DNA from: Berberis thunbergii
Lineage: Eukaryota > Streptophyta > Magnoliopsida > Ranunculales > Berberidaceae
Direction: 5' to 3'
NCBI GenBank assembly: GCA_003290165.1
Contig: QNQO01001163.1
Coordinates: forward strand, 62,001 to 126,000
Length of the DNA: 64,000 nucleotides
The position numbers and the translations under genes were made by a program. The notes below the pieces were generated by a model. The model saw only the letters and a list, made by a program, of their open reading frames with translations, did not search any database and was not told where the DNA came from. Positions 24,061-34,750 of the stretch are shown one piece after another (position 1 is the stretch's first letter; every line of letters begins with the position of its first letter).

Positions 24061-24616
24061 AAAAAAAAAATTAAAAAATTAAAAAATTAAAAATTAAAAA
24101 AAAAATTAAAAAAAAATTAAAAAAAATAAAAATTTGCCACGGTTTTAAACCGTGGCTAACTATTGCCACGGCTCAAAGCCGTTGCTATCACGTTTGCCAC
24201 GGTTTAAAACCGTTGCTAATAGCTACATCTTGTCACGGCTTAAAACCGTGGCCAGGGTTAGCCACGGCTAAAAACCGTTGCTACCTTTTTAGCCACGGTT
24301 TAAAACCGTTGCTACCTTTTTAGCCACGATTTAAAACCGTTGCTAATATCTACACCTTGTCACGGCTTAAAACCGTGGCTATTTTTGCCACGGCTAAAAA
24401 CCGTTGCTATTCTCCTTGCAACGGTTTAAAACCGTGGCTAAATGCTGAAAATCACCACCCCTACTCAAACATAAAACCGTTGCTAAACATTTTAGCAACG
24501 GTTTATAGCCGTTGCAACAAATTTCGCGACGCCTCTGTAGCCAACGGCTCTTAGCCGTGGCAATGGGTTACGCCCACGGTACAGAACCGTTGCTAAAGGG
24601 GGTTTTTGGTGTAGTG
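24061..24616. repeat. A-type terminus and subterminal array of CACTA-1
   Basis: An A-rich tract (24054-24130) leads into about 17 palindromic units such as GCCACGGTTTTAAACCGTGGC, ending in GGGGGTTTTTGGTGTAGTG at 24616. The outermost 90 bp, including a word that reads CTACAGAGGCG on the minus strand, match the A end of CACTA-2 at 8990 in reverse orientation. Confidence 0.92.
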
Positions 24617-24690
24617 GTTATGGGGTTGAGGTCTAGTAACTACAGTTCCAACAACCTCATCCACCACAGGCGACCAAATGGCCTTAAAAA
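24617..24690 (-). pseudogene. Captured chromomethylase fragment, upstream half of the exon split by CACTA-1
   Basis: On the minus strand this reads PFGRLWW, then after a 1-bp loss DEVVGTVVTRPQPHN, ending exactly at the target site of CACTA-1. The next bases (AACCAG plus GT donor) lie 13.2 kb away at 11395-11384. The match to the chromomethylase block PFGRLWWDE...TVVTR..PHNQ is clear. It belongs to the same captured copy as 11198-11395. The frameshift shows it was already non-functional or decayed later. Confidence 0.85.
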
Positions 24691-25002
24691 TATATAAGAG
24701 TTCAACAAAACTAAAAGTTAGTAAACTTTAATTATAATATATAAAATCATATAGGTCACTCGAAAGCACTTACTTCTTTGATTTTCCCTTCACAAATGAC
24801 ATTGCATAATCATGTATCTATATAAATTCAAACATTAGTATTTTACATTCCAAGAAAAAAAAAAAAAAAAACTGGCAAACTTAAAAAGCATTACCAATTG
24901 TTTTCCAGAAGGCAGCAATACTCTCTCAACATTTTTATCCCACTGCCACACCTAATCTCATGTTTTTCATCTTTCCACACACAATGTCGTAGACATATAA
25001 TA
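24691..25002 (-). other. Junction DNA between amino-acid transporter and chromomethylase fragments
   Basis: This is AT-rich with one A-run (24856-24871). Minus-strand reading shows no recognisable exon between the STLRKP stub of the transporter and the PFGRLWW block of the chromomethylase. Confidence 0.4.
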
Positions 25003-25254
25003 CGGTTTGCGCAATGTCGACTGTAAAATAATATTCATTCATAAGCTTTCTAATGACTGATTTCAAGTATAAACAATATTGTGTGTATCATTGAATAAAC
25101 AGGAATGAATGAAAAAATCTAACCTGTATTTCTGGCAACAAACCGGAGGTATTGCAAACAAGAATGGCAGCAATGGCACCAAATGCGTGGAAGAATTTAT
25201 CTACTTGACTTCCTTTGATTTTGTAATCCCGGCTACTATTTGTGTTGGACTTTC
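25003..25254 (-). pseudogene. Captured fragment of a proline/GABA-type amino acid transporter (AAAP family)
   Basis: The minus-strand exon 25254-25124 reads AFGAIAAILVCNTSGLLPEI, a transmembrane segment block of plant ProT/GAT1-type transporters. The next exon starts at 25020 after TTTACAG with STLRKP, exactly the residues that follow in the family, then loses similarity. The capture junction thus lies about 18 nt into that exon. These transporters import proline, GABA or betaine at the plasma membrane. An in-frame shift is suspected near 25210, because the upstream residues only align in another frame. Confidence 0.75.
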
Positions 25255-25389
25255 CTGCAAAAATCATGTCATCACTCCACTCACTCAGTTATGCACATTC
25301 CAGTTCCAATATGAAGAGAGAATGTGGTGTTCAAAGACTAAAAACTAAGACGTAAAAATACTGCAAAAAAAAGTAAACAATAGCAGATT

Positions 25390-25640
25390 TTGGGACTTAC
25401 TGCAAGGGACGATCTGCTGATGATGCGAGGTACGCACTGCTGCTGCTGCTACGAGGGAATCACTGCTGCTGCTGCGAGAGATGAACTGCTGCTCTGCGAG
25501 GGACGCATTGATGCGAGCTTGCTGCTGGTCGCAAACCAAAGTGTGCTCTGTTTCACTGCAGAGTACCCACTGGCCAAATCATCGAACCACTTGCGCTGAT
25601 GCCATTTCAGCTGCCATTGTCCTTTGCCATACTTCAAAAA
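25390..25640 (-). other. Low-complexity Ser/Ala/Gln-coding stretch
   Basis: GCTGCT/GCAGCAG-rich sequence gives open frames on both strands. On the minus strand it encodes serine and alanine runs. It lies between the PIN and transporter fragments and could be a captured exon or a microsatellite-like expansion. No family is recognised. Confidence 0.3.
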
Positions 25641-25754
25641 ATGTAATTTTTCTCTTTAAATGTTCTGCTTATTCAGTGGATCTGATATTGTTCTTCAATG
25701 GCATTGAAATTGCAGTAGTTGCGCCTTTTCATCTTCTTACGGATTGTATAGGAA

Positions 25755-26163
25755 ACCCAGGAAAGCATAATATAGCATGGTGATGGGCAGTGACACAATC
25801 ATTCCAAATATCACTCTGCAAGTCAATATAGATACATAAAGAATTCACAATATAAACGGATGCTGATAAACAAAATAAACATGAATATATGAGACTTACG
25901 CGGTGCTTAATACGTCTGGGTGTAGGTTATACTCCCTTGCAAATACAAAAGGAACTATTCCTTGTGCTAGAGCAGCCTGAATAATCAGAAACAAGTTTAG
26001 TATTCAATACAAGAAACAAGTTTAACATCAAATGGAGTTGATGTTTGTCAAAGTAAAGACTCACTTGAACAATGGAGACTTTTAGCATTTGGCCTCTAAG
26101 TCCAACTCCAACAGAAGCAGCTGCCATTACAGCAGGCCCAGCTACAAACCTCATAAACAAAAC
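25755..26163 (-). pseudogene. Captured C-terminal fragment of a PIN auxin efflux carrier
   Basis: The minus-strand exons are about 26163-26065 (RFVAGPAVMAAASVGVGLRG), 25976-25900 ([20 protein letters not shown]) and 25815 to about 25755 (VIFGMIVSLPITMLYYAFLG). In order they are the last transmembrane helices of PIN proteins, which export auxin across the plasma membrane. All junctions are GT-AG. The family's terminal residues are replaced by unrelated sequence after YYAFLG. The central hydrophilic loop and N-terminal helices are absent. Confidence 0.9.
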
Positions 26164-26463
26164 TTTCAATGATAACATGGTAGCACAAAAAAGAGTACAG
26201 AAATTATAGGAAAGATTTCAATCCAATATCCGAATACCTGTTGATTTGGTTAGAAGAACCACACTTTTTTCTTCACCCGTACAAAGCATCATTCACCCCC
26301 TATCCAAGATGTGAAGAGTGAGACATGAGGATTTTGGTTTTTCTCTACATGAGAGTTCTCTTATGTTTTTCTCTCAAAATCCCTCTTAGAGAAGATGAAA
26401 TAGTGTTTTGTTAAGCTAAAAAGGGGGCAGATAAAGAATAAGAGAAGGGTCAAAAGTGGCTAC

Positions 26464-26868
26464 CTTTAACTCCTCACTCTTTTTCTTAGGAGTCAGCATA
26501 CTTCTATCAAGGTGCTCCAGTATTTTCCTAGCCACGTCACAAGAATGAGGATGAACAGTTGAGACACCGATATTAGAGCTGGGTGTCTCAACATCTACAG
26601 GCAGAAATTTGGCACTGTTGTTCTTTGAAGTTCCAGGGAGAACTTTCATACTGCTGCTTGTTGATGCTCCAAATTCACGTTTCTCCTTAAACATGGGTGA
26701 GAAGCTTTTTGAAGCGTCAGTTCTTTCCGCCCAAAAAGGACTAGAGCTAGCATGACGAGATAAGCTTGTTCCATTACGAGTTGTGGCGCCATATGTACGA
26801 TGTAGTCTACGATTTGGTCCTACTGATCCAAAGCCATCTTCCAAATGTGAAATCCTTGTCCTGATCAC
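26464..26868 (-). pseudogene. Captured exon resembling plant nucleoporin NUP1/NUP136
   Basis: One 405-nt minus-strand exon (acceptor ATAG before 26868, donor GTAGCC after 26464) encodes a Ser-rich disordered stretch ending in DVARKILEHLDRSMLTPKKK then SEELK. This block resembles the conserved segment of the plant-specific nuclear-basket protein NUP1/NUP136. The frame is open throughout. FG repeats are not included. The match rests on one block, so a different Ser-rich nuclear protein cannot be excluded. Confidence 0.55.
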
Positions 26869-27247
26869 CTATAATAGAACACACACACAAAAAAAAACAC
26901 AGCCTTCAGTTGTAATAATTGATAAATCTGGACCAACTAAAAATCCAATGAATATATTATACCAAATGGAAAACAAGCAAATTGTTGAACCAATTCCAAA
27001 CAGAACCCAAGCCTCAAGTTTAAAAGTTATTAACTATGCAAAATGATCATAATGAATGATAAGAGTCTTCGCATCAACATGATCACCACTTACATTTGAG
27101 CTCAAGTACCCAGATTCCAAAACAAAACAGAAGTACATCCTCTTGCAAGCAAAAGCTGCTGCCAAGTTACACCACCAGTCGACACATCAACACACTCACA
27201 ACAAGATCAAAAAAATCACACAAGAGCACGAGCAGCATGGCTGCAAG

Positions 27248-27415
27248 CTTGCCTGTCTTGGGGAAGTCTACAGCTGTGGCTGCAAGCTCTGCAAGTTTGA
27301 TGCATTTCTCATCAAGGACCCCATATTCGCTTTGATCAGCATGAGCCACATGTGCGTTACAGATAAATCCCAGGTTTTCATTCACCGTATTCTTGGTGTA
27401 AAATTCTACAATATC
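27248..27415 (-). pseudogene. Captured exon of RNA-dependent RNA polymerase 6 (RDR6-type)
   Basis: After AACAG, the minus-strand exon from 27415 reads IVEFYTKNTVNENLG, ICNAHVAHADQSEYGVLDE, then LAELAATAVDFPKTGK. The AHV.HADRSEYG and ATAVDFPKTGK blocks are diagnostic of RDR6 rather than RDR1/RDR2, as I recall the family. RDR6 makes double-stranded RNA for trans-acting and transposon-derived siRNAs. Similarity stops at about 27248, and the frame then runs into unrelated sequence. The catalytic DLDGD motif lies upstream in the family and is not present here. Confidence 0.82.
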
Positions 27416-27429
27416 CTGTTGAACAAACA

Positions 27430-29090
27430 AGTAGAGTTATTCATGCTTGTACATAAGGTGCTCCTAGATTAGCAAATGTAAGAAACTAGCCTTAAACTCA
27501 AATTCATAAAATATCTGAACACATGACAGTTCAAAGTGAACACCAGAATATAATTCCATACATCAATTAGACCCTCTTTGGAATTATAAAGGGTAGTGAA
27601 AGAGCAATCACAGGAGATAGGAAGGTTCAAAACACAAGGGCAAGTCTTACATTCCCATAAGTGGCACAAATAGACAGCAGTAACAGAAGATATGATACTT
27701 AACTATCTTCTTCCCAATTCTACTATTTTTCAACTACTCAAGAGACACCGAGTAATAACATGTGAAACTTAGAAGATGTCGAGGAGAAAAAAATAATGTT
27801 ATGTAAATAACAGAAGCAGCAAGACAATAGAAAACAATAAAGCTGCATCCTTTTTATATGAGAACACACTGCAAAATTGTTAATGATCAAAAAGAGGACA
27901 CGGAAGTTAGTGAGTTGCTCACATTACAAGAAGTAGAAAAAGAAAGGGGAAACAAAACATTAGTCATTAAGAATGTCATCCCAGCTGAACACGAATCTAT
28001 CAAAAGCCACATGTTGCACTGATTTTTAGGCTAATCCTTATTGCCAAATATCCTCTTTAATTGAAATGAGGCATTCTTGCATCCATACAATTGCTTAAGA
28101 AGCCAACAAATAGAAATTACTAACTAAAGTTGTCCAGACATAACCCCTGAACATCTATTGGACTTGCCTATTACATTTCAAACATTACTATGTTCAAAAC
28201 AACCCTTGTGGTACCATGGAAGATCACTACGAGAAAAATGTAACTGTTGTGTTCCAGTGGGAAAATAATTTAATGACAAACATTCCTACGAATGGATTTT
28301 GGTGGTCTACAAATGAACTTTTGTCTATGTTTCTGTTTCTCAAGTTCTGAAACTTCTAATTGACAGTTTGGTTTTGGGATCTAACACAGGGTTTCCTTAA
28401 AAGAGACTCTTACTTTGGTACAAGAATCTTCTCGGGTGTAAAATATTCTCGCAATGAATGTAGATTTCTTATTTAGTATCTATAAATTGCACCCCAGTCC
28501 TGTTCTTATACAGCTGACACACTTATAATCTGAAAAAATTAATCATATTTGTAAGTTTTTCAATTGAATCCTTCACAGGTTCTAGTTAGAATGACAAAAC
28601 CAAACATGACTGCAAAGCACCATTTCAAATTTTTGATGAGGAAAAGTATAACATTTCCATTAGAAACTCATTGTCCGTAACAGACACAAACCATACCATC
28701 ACTGGAAACAAAAAATTTCCTTACCTTCATCCTTAATGCATATACTTTTCCTAGCAATTATATTCCTTCAGGGTTTTTTTTTTCCTATTTTAAAATTCTA
28801 TTGTACAACAATACTCACAATTTATCTTTCACATGCTTTCGAACCAGTGTATGAGAATAGACTGTAAAGCTAAAAGTATAGATAACTCTCCTAGCTTCTC
28901 TACAACTAAAAGATGCAGCTATCAATGAGATAGACCAAATTAGCAACTAAAAGTAATTATGTGGTGAAACTAGACGTTTGTTCTTATTAGTTAAAATGAA
29001 AAATAAAAGTAAAAAAAAAAAAAAAAATCTGAGTATTAACCAATGAACCATAAAGGTTTGCTCTGTTTGAGACAAAACCAGTAAGGAGAA
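27430..29090. other. AT-rich interior of CACTA-2, no recognised gene
   Basis: No exon with family similarity is visible on either strand across about 1.6 kb. Short frames (for example 27669-27469 minus) lack motifs. An A-run lies at 29011-29027. Confidence 0.4.
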
Positions 29091-29120
29091 TACCTCAACT
29101 GCAGCTCAAAACCAGTGTGT

Positions 29121-29161
29121 CACGCTGAAACCCGCTGTGGCCAGAAACAACACGTACAGCA
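29121..29161. repeat. ~40-bp direct repeat within CACTA-2 (other copy at 31441-31481)
   Basis: CACGCTGAAACCCGCTGTGG and the following CCAGAAACAACACGTACAGCA occur here and, with one change, at 31441-31481. The left copy is part of a longer GC-richer open stretch (29269-29100, minus) fused after the CCT-gamma fragment. The right copy is isolated, which suggests short filler-type copying during assembly of captured DNA. Confidence 0.85.
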
Positions 29162-29269
29162 GACACGCTGAATCGCACTGTCTGGATCAACATCGCACTC
29201 TGTCTGCAATGCAGAGCACGCTGAAACTGCCTGGGATGCGCTCTGTGCTGCAGTGTTTCCTTGGAGACA

Positions 29270-30120
29270 ATTGTATGCATCCCAGATCTGTAAAAATAAC
29301 ATTTATATAACAAACAAATAAACAAAAATATCACTACAATGGAGAAAAACAAGAGGGAAATGTAAAATAATAAAAACTGCATAATGGCACCTTTCTCTCT
29401 TTCATATCTACGATAGCCCCAGTATAACCATCAATGCCAATCCACTTCTCGCCATTGGCATGCTGCAAGAAATATCTCATTATTATAGCAAGATAAATTT
29501 TGTTATCTTTTGTATCTTATAGACTCTATATATGCAATTAGTTTACAAAACAAGGCAGATGCAGTTCAATTTCTACCTTTCCTTGCAAGGCAGTCATTGT
29601 CCGGATAACATTGACTCCACAGTTTTGAGCTAGTGTCCTTGGAATTGCTTCAAAGGCTAGAGCAGCAGTTTCATAAGGCCACTGTTATTGAAAAAACATA
29701 CAAACATTTAAAAAATTAAAAGTAAAACAAATTGTGTAGTCATTGCTAAAGCAAGTCATTCACCACAAACAACAAAAGCAACCCAGTAGGATTGGAATCT
29801 AGAAGAAAGTAACTTCTCCTGAACACACTACAATCCACTCTTTACCTTTTCAAGGCCTTCAATAGATGAACTCTTCTGCTTCAATGTTGCAGATACAGTC
29901 ATTTCTGAAGCACCGCCACCAGGAACAAGCTTTGGATTTTTTAGTATGTTACGTGCTACGGACGTAGCATCCTGTATAAGAAGTAATCCACCTGAGTACC
30001 CAAACTTATAAACAAAAATAAAATTTTCACAATAACTTATTTGTCACACTACCTGAAGGTTCCTTTCCATTTCATTCAATAGGTCCTTGCTAGCCCCTCT
30101 TAAAAGATTCTCCCGATTGG
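29270..30120 (-). pseudogene. Captured multi-exon fragment of chaperonin CCT subunit gamma (CCT3)
   Basis: The minus-strand exons are about 30120-30053 (GASKDLLNEMERNLQ), 29971-29846 (VARNILKNPKLVPGGGASE), 29681-29577 (WPYETAALAFEAIPRTLAQN) and 29462-29391 (GIDGYTGAIVDMKERK), with a stub at 29287-29270 (IWDAYN). They match the C-terminal half of CCT gamma, a subunit of the TRiC/CCT chaperonin that folds actin and tubulin, including the PGGGA hinge near the ATPase site. Lengths are whole codons (126, 105, 72) and all junctions are GT-AG. After IWDAYN the exon continues into unrelated sequence, which marks a capture junction inside an exon. Confidence 0.93.
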
Positions 30121-31800
30121 TGAATAGGCTAGTTATAAACATACAATAAACATAAATCCCGCTTAATAAAACATTATGTCAAACATACAGAACTCATTTT
30201 GTGGATTTTATAAGTTGGATGCCTCCATCAGTTCAATAGTTTCATATCGGCACTGCAATGGAAAGACCAGGATATCTTTTCTCATTAGGAAATGTATTTC
30301 TCAATAAAACTTTTATCAATAAAAACAGGTATTGATCAGTAAATTGTCTTATACAGCTTATGAAGGTTTGCCTGACCCTGACCTACATGAACCGTACAAC
30401 AGGCGGCACTCTAAAACTGGAAGAGTGACTCTCATCCAAGCTCATATACATTCAAAGCTGCAAACAGGAATTACAGCTAAAATACTTGCAAAGAGCAATT
30501 GACACTGTGAACCACGATATCAAAAATACCTTCTGTGATGCCATATATCTTTATAATGATCTCATACAAATAGTGAGGTGTAAGTTTTTGATTGCAACAT
30601 AACAACAATGCCCATTTCATTACCAAGCTGTATAGGTTGGCAAGTTCTCAAAATATGTTATCCGAGGTTTTGAGATCTTTCTGTTTTTATAATTTGGGAG
30701 TTCCCATCAAAGATGGCCTAGTTCATTTGAAGAAGAAAAGGGTCTAACACATCTAAATTGCATTCTGCATAAACATTTTCCAGCAAGTTTAATAACAATT
30801 GAAACACTTGAAAATCTAGGACCTCTCTTTTGATGAGTAACATTTCCTAAAATTATTCTAATTACCAACAGCTAAAGGTATTGTTACCAGAAAGTATAGT
30901 ATTCCATCCATTGATGTTGCAACTACTACTTATAACAGCGTTATGAAATTGAATGAAAACCATGTTAGGTTTAGCTCCCACAAAATTGTCCTGCTAGTTT
31001 TTCCTGCCAAGTGCAATACAAACATTTATTAATTTGAAACTATTGTCCAAATATCAAAACATTCTTGTAAACCAAACTCATTTTTTGCCACAAACAAGAG
31101 AAGGACAAGAAACACTGAAACCGAAGCTCATAGCTGAAAGTCCTTAAATTACCAAGAGTAACTTAAAATAAAAACCAAAAGGCTGTACTACTATCATGCA
31201 TATCATGAGGCTGAACTTTGAAGTTTTTTTCTTGCTGTCTTAAATGGATTACTGAAGATGGACTGAAGTTTCATAGACTCATATTGGGAAAAACTGAAAG
31301 GTGGATTCTGGACAGTAACTTCTTTATGTGATGTATCATTTACATATTCAAGGAAAATCCATACCTCTTGATGAATGCCGAAAATATAATCCAACGGAAA
31401 GATACGCTACAAATTTAGGCCAGTTATAAAATCCCGATTGCACGCTGAAACCCGCTGCGGCCAGAAACAACACGTACAGCAATAAACATTAAAAGAAAGA
31501 CATCATAATCAAAAAGTAAACATAAATAAACATTAAAAAGTAAATATAGTCAGAAAATTCACCATTAGACTCTTGTTTTTGGGTGTTTTTGTGTAGAAAA
31601 TAGAACTCCTGTATAAAGAAAAACATCATAATCAATATCAAAAGCGATACACATAAATATGAGAACAAAGCAAACTGTAGTATATGCACCATAGCAATCA
31701 AAGATGAACTAAGGTCATACCAATTGTTGCGAATGAGAATTCAAATAGAAGAAACAATGTTTCAAATGGGATGAGGCAAGCAATAGTCATTTTGTGGTTA
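30121..31800 (-). other. Interior of CACTA-2 between transposase gene and CCT-gamma fragment
   Basis: This is mostly AT-rich. A minus-strand open stretch of 63 codons (31394-31203) contains DYIFGIHQEVWIFLEYVND and ends at a stop. It could be the end of a captured gene but is not recognised. The second copy of the 40-bp repeat (31441-31481) lies here. Confidence 0.4.
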
Positions 31801-31929
31801 AGTCTATAGATACTTGCACTTAAGCTTCAGCTAGTTACCATAAAATGAGCAATCACATGCCCGTAGTGTATTTTACTCAGCTCCTCTTTTGCTGCCACCA
31901 TTACATTGCTTCCAACATAGTTGTTACTA

Positions 31930-33576
31930 TCAATCATCAAGTTCCACATGAGTTTTACACCATACGAAGAAATCACCAACGTCCAAATCCCCCATCATGT
32001 CTCCTTTTGGATCACTTTTGTAAAGTTTCACCCCAGTCCTGAATTTGAAGCATAAGGAATGTTTGATCTCTGTTGCATGGTTCAATGATCCATGACAAGC
32101 GCAAGAGAATTGATGGATAGGATCTACAACCTCTATTGCTATCGCAATGACTTTCCTTTCCCAATCACAAACTTTGTAAGTCCTTGACACTGAAGGAACA
32201 AGATTTCTTGGAGAAGGAAACCTCGCAACACCTTGAGAAGATGATGGTAATGGAGATGGTGGTAATGGAGATGGAGGTAATGGATTTTCTGGTTGCCTTG
32301 TCAATTGTGCACGGGATGACGGTGAATCTTCACTTCTTTGAACAACTCCTTGTATTCCCTCACTTGTTGATGGTCTTACATAAGTTCCACTTTCAAGTCT
32401 CTCTCGTATCCATCTAACATTTTCTTCCAATCTATCATATTTTTCGCTACATTTTTTTTACTTCCAATGTTTTTTCCAAAAGCAATGAACGAGCGGGAAG
32501 TGCAGCATCATACTTCCTTTTAGAGACAGTGGTTCCAACACAACAAGTACGTCCCCTCGCTTCTTGGCCAAACACTTGGCTTAGAGGATCATCATCAATA
32601 GTGAGGTCAGTGGTACCCTGAGTTTAAGATTCTTGCAAGGCATCTTTTTTTGCTTTAACTTGTTCCTTCAAAAGAATGAAAATATAAAATAAATCAGGAC
32701 ACAAATAATATTCAAACAACTACAAAGTAAATTAAGAATTGGGTATAAAAGACATCATTGGGCACATACCATATATTGTTCAGAACCATGCGTAGGTTTT
32801 CCATCCTTTCCCGTGTGACAAGCAATCCATATGTCAGTGCATGTGAATGGTTCCCCGTTAGGGTTCTTCTCAACCTATATACTTAAAGATTAGTCTCACC
32901 CTATATAGTTAAATGGTATATATATTGTACTAGTAGTTAGAAACTCAATTACCATTCCATACTCTACTTCAGCAGCACTCTTTTGGCCACCCCCCCCCCC
33001 ATACATACTTTGAAGCCTTTTTGTTTTTTGCATTTTGGGCTCTAATTGCCTTCACTTCAAGAGTGCTCTCATAGCGAACAAACTCCTTCCAATCCTCCTC
33101 TCTTACACCATTTGGAACATGTTTCTCTTGTTCCTCAATGGTAGGATACTTATCCAAATAATTCTTCCTAAGATCTGCCTTGAACCTTCTATAATATTCA
33201 GGCATTTTCAAATGCACACTCTTTTTCACATAATTTGGGATGTCGTATTCATGATGCAAATAATCCATTGAGATATAAGTTGAAAATAAAATAAGACATT
33301 ATGAAAATCAATGATGTAAAATCTCACCTTGAGGCCATTCCACACATCCTCTTTGTAGTTGTCAGTAACATGGTGCCAACCCTTGAATTTGATGGGCACA
33401 AGGGTTTCAACAAGCTTTCCAATGTTTTTATTGAAATTTCTAGCACCAGGTTCAACTGCTAAACCGTGGATGTTGAATTGTATGGTCTGTTTAACTTCAA
33501 TGTCATCATTTGTAGATCTAGTGACATCAATGGTGGAGAAATTGCCGCGAGTACTATCCATTTCTATCAATTGCAT
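31930..33576 (-). pseudogene. Transposase_24-type (Ptta/En/Spm) gene of CACTA-2
   Basis: The minus-strand exons are 33576 to about 33329 (starting MQLIEMDSTRGNF), about 33255-32970 (KADLRKNYLDKYPTIEEQ, NAKNKKASKYVW), about 32875-32770, and a long last exon to 31930 ending VGDFFVWCKTHVELDD. The last 166 codons (32430-31930) are uninterrupted, including the tryptophan that is a stop in CACTA-3. Defects are a homopolymer C-run frameshift at 32992-33000 and a lost acceptor for exon 2: CAT at about 33256 where CACTA-3 has CAG. Its place near the B end and its B-to-A direction match CACTA-3. The TNP2 (Transposase_21) partner is not seen. Confidence 0.82.
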
Positions 33577-33639
33577 TATAGATATTAACCATTATCAAAC
33601 AAAAAGAAATAATAATCAACTATATACACCACGTTTATA

Positions 33640-34750
33640 GAATCAACATATCTTGTCAAGTGATTTTCTACTTTGTTCTTCTCACAACACTCTGAATGCA
33701 TCCAAGGAACTCTTAAGTTAATCAAATCAATATAGACTGGGGTTTAAATGTTGTATAATCTGTTTTTGCACAACTTTTCATGATGAGAAATGAAAACTAT
33801 CTCCACAACCCAGATAGGTGGGAAGTTCCCTACTAAAGGTAAACAATGCAAGGTAAGCAATGGCAATCTGTTGAGCATGGAGATCAGAGTTTTCTTTTCA
33901 ATAAATGATTTGATGAATAAGTAAGAGTTGATATGAGGATCAGAAGAGCTAGTACAACATAATCAACTTTGTCAGTTAAGTAGCTTTAGATCATACTTAA
34001 TATCATTACTTTATAATATAGCAATAAAAGAAGAAAAGAATGCAATGTAAAGAACCAAATCAAGAATAATAAGGTTGTCAAACCATAAATCACACCTTTG
34101 AAGAACTCCTTGAATGCAAATATTATTTTCAGCACAGAACTTTCATGACAAGCTGAATGGAAAAATGTAGCCAAAGACAACTTGCCAACTTCACTTATTG
34201 ATCCACTCTTCATAGATTCAAAGAAGATTAGAGAAGCCCATAAACAGTTGTCGGCAAGTCATCCTTGACTGCACCATACATTCTGAGCCTGCATGCAAGG
34301 CCATAGCTAAGAATGACCAAAAAGAAAAGAGAGATGAAATGAAGAACAAAGAGATGAGTAGTTGACTTGAGTATAAAGGTAGGGACAGTGATAATAACAT
34401 TGCCCTGAACGCCCATTTAATTAATTACTCGTTCATCAAATTACCCTGCTCATCTCCTAACTAAGTTAATTAAGTTAAGCAACCTAGCTACCAATCTTGA
34501 AGAAGAAAATAATAACAATAATAATAATTGAAGATCACACACATCTCCTGATGAGTACAAACCTAGCTAATTACATTCTGTTATGAACTGACCTTTTTGT
34601 GATGAAGTTTCTGCAGAATTGGAGAATCAAGCAGTGCACTCTCAGTACCAAGGTCAGAGTGGATGAATTTCTGGATGTTTTGTAACCTGGCAAGACACAT
34701 TCAAGGCAAGAACAACCAAAGAAAGTCGAACAAATCAATGAAGACTGATT
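33640..34750 (-). other. Candidate captured exons of unknown origin upstream of the CACTA-2 transposase gene
   Basis: Two minus-strand blocks look like exons with GT donors. One, near 34695-34590, reads LQNIQKFIHSDLGTESALLD. The other, 34213-34098, reads SISEVGKLSLATFFHSACHE and ends FKEFFK. I do not recognise the family or families. They are co-oriented with the other fragments of CACTA-2. Confidence 0.35.

Larger units (their letters stand above)
11396..24616 (+). mobile_element. CACTA-1, innermost Pack-CACTA element carrying an intact CREG-like gene
   Basis: The left B-type end (11396, first base changed from C to T) and the right A-type end (24616) are both flanked by GTT (11393-11395 and 24617-24619). 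The flanks are the two halves of one chromomethylase exon on the minus strand. Removing 11396-24616 and one GTT gives the residues PQPHNQ followed directly by a GT splice donor, as expected for that gene. This independently confirms both boundaries. Inside are a leader exon, an orphan CACTA end at 12683, an apparently intact CREG-like gene, and fragments of NUA, a DUF819 protein, CDT1 and TAF6, all on the plus strand. I see no transposase gene in it. Confidence 0.92.

Noticed and set aside
12683..24616. A shorter CACTA element using the C end at 12683 (also preceded by GTT) and the A end at 24616
   Set aside because: Removing only this segment would leave 11396-12682 inside the chromomethylase exon. 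The exon is restored only when 11396-24616 is removed.
24357..24697. Open frames of 61-65 codons across the A end of CACTA-1
   Set aside because: They translate the subterminal palindromes and cross the element boundary.
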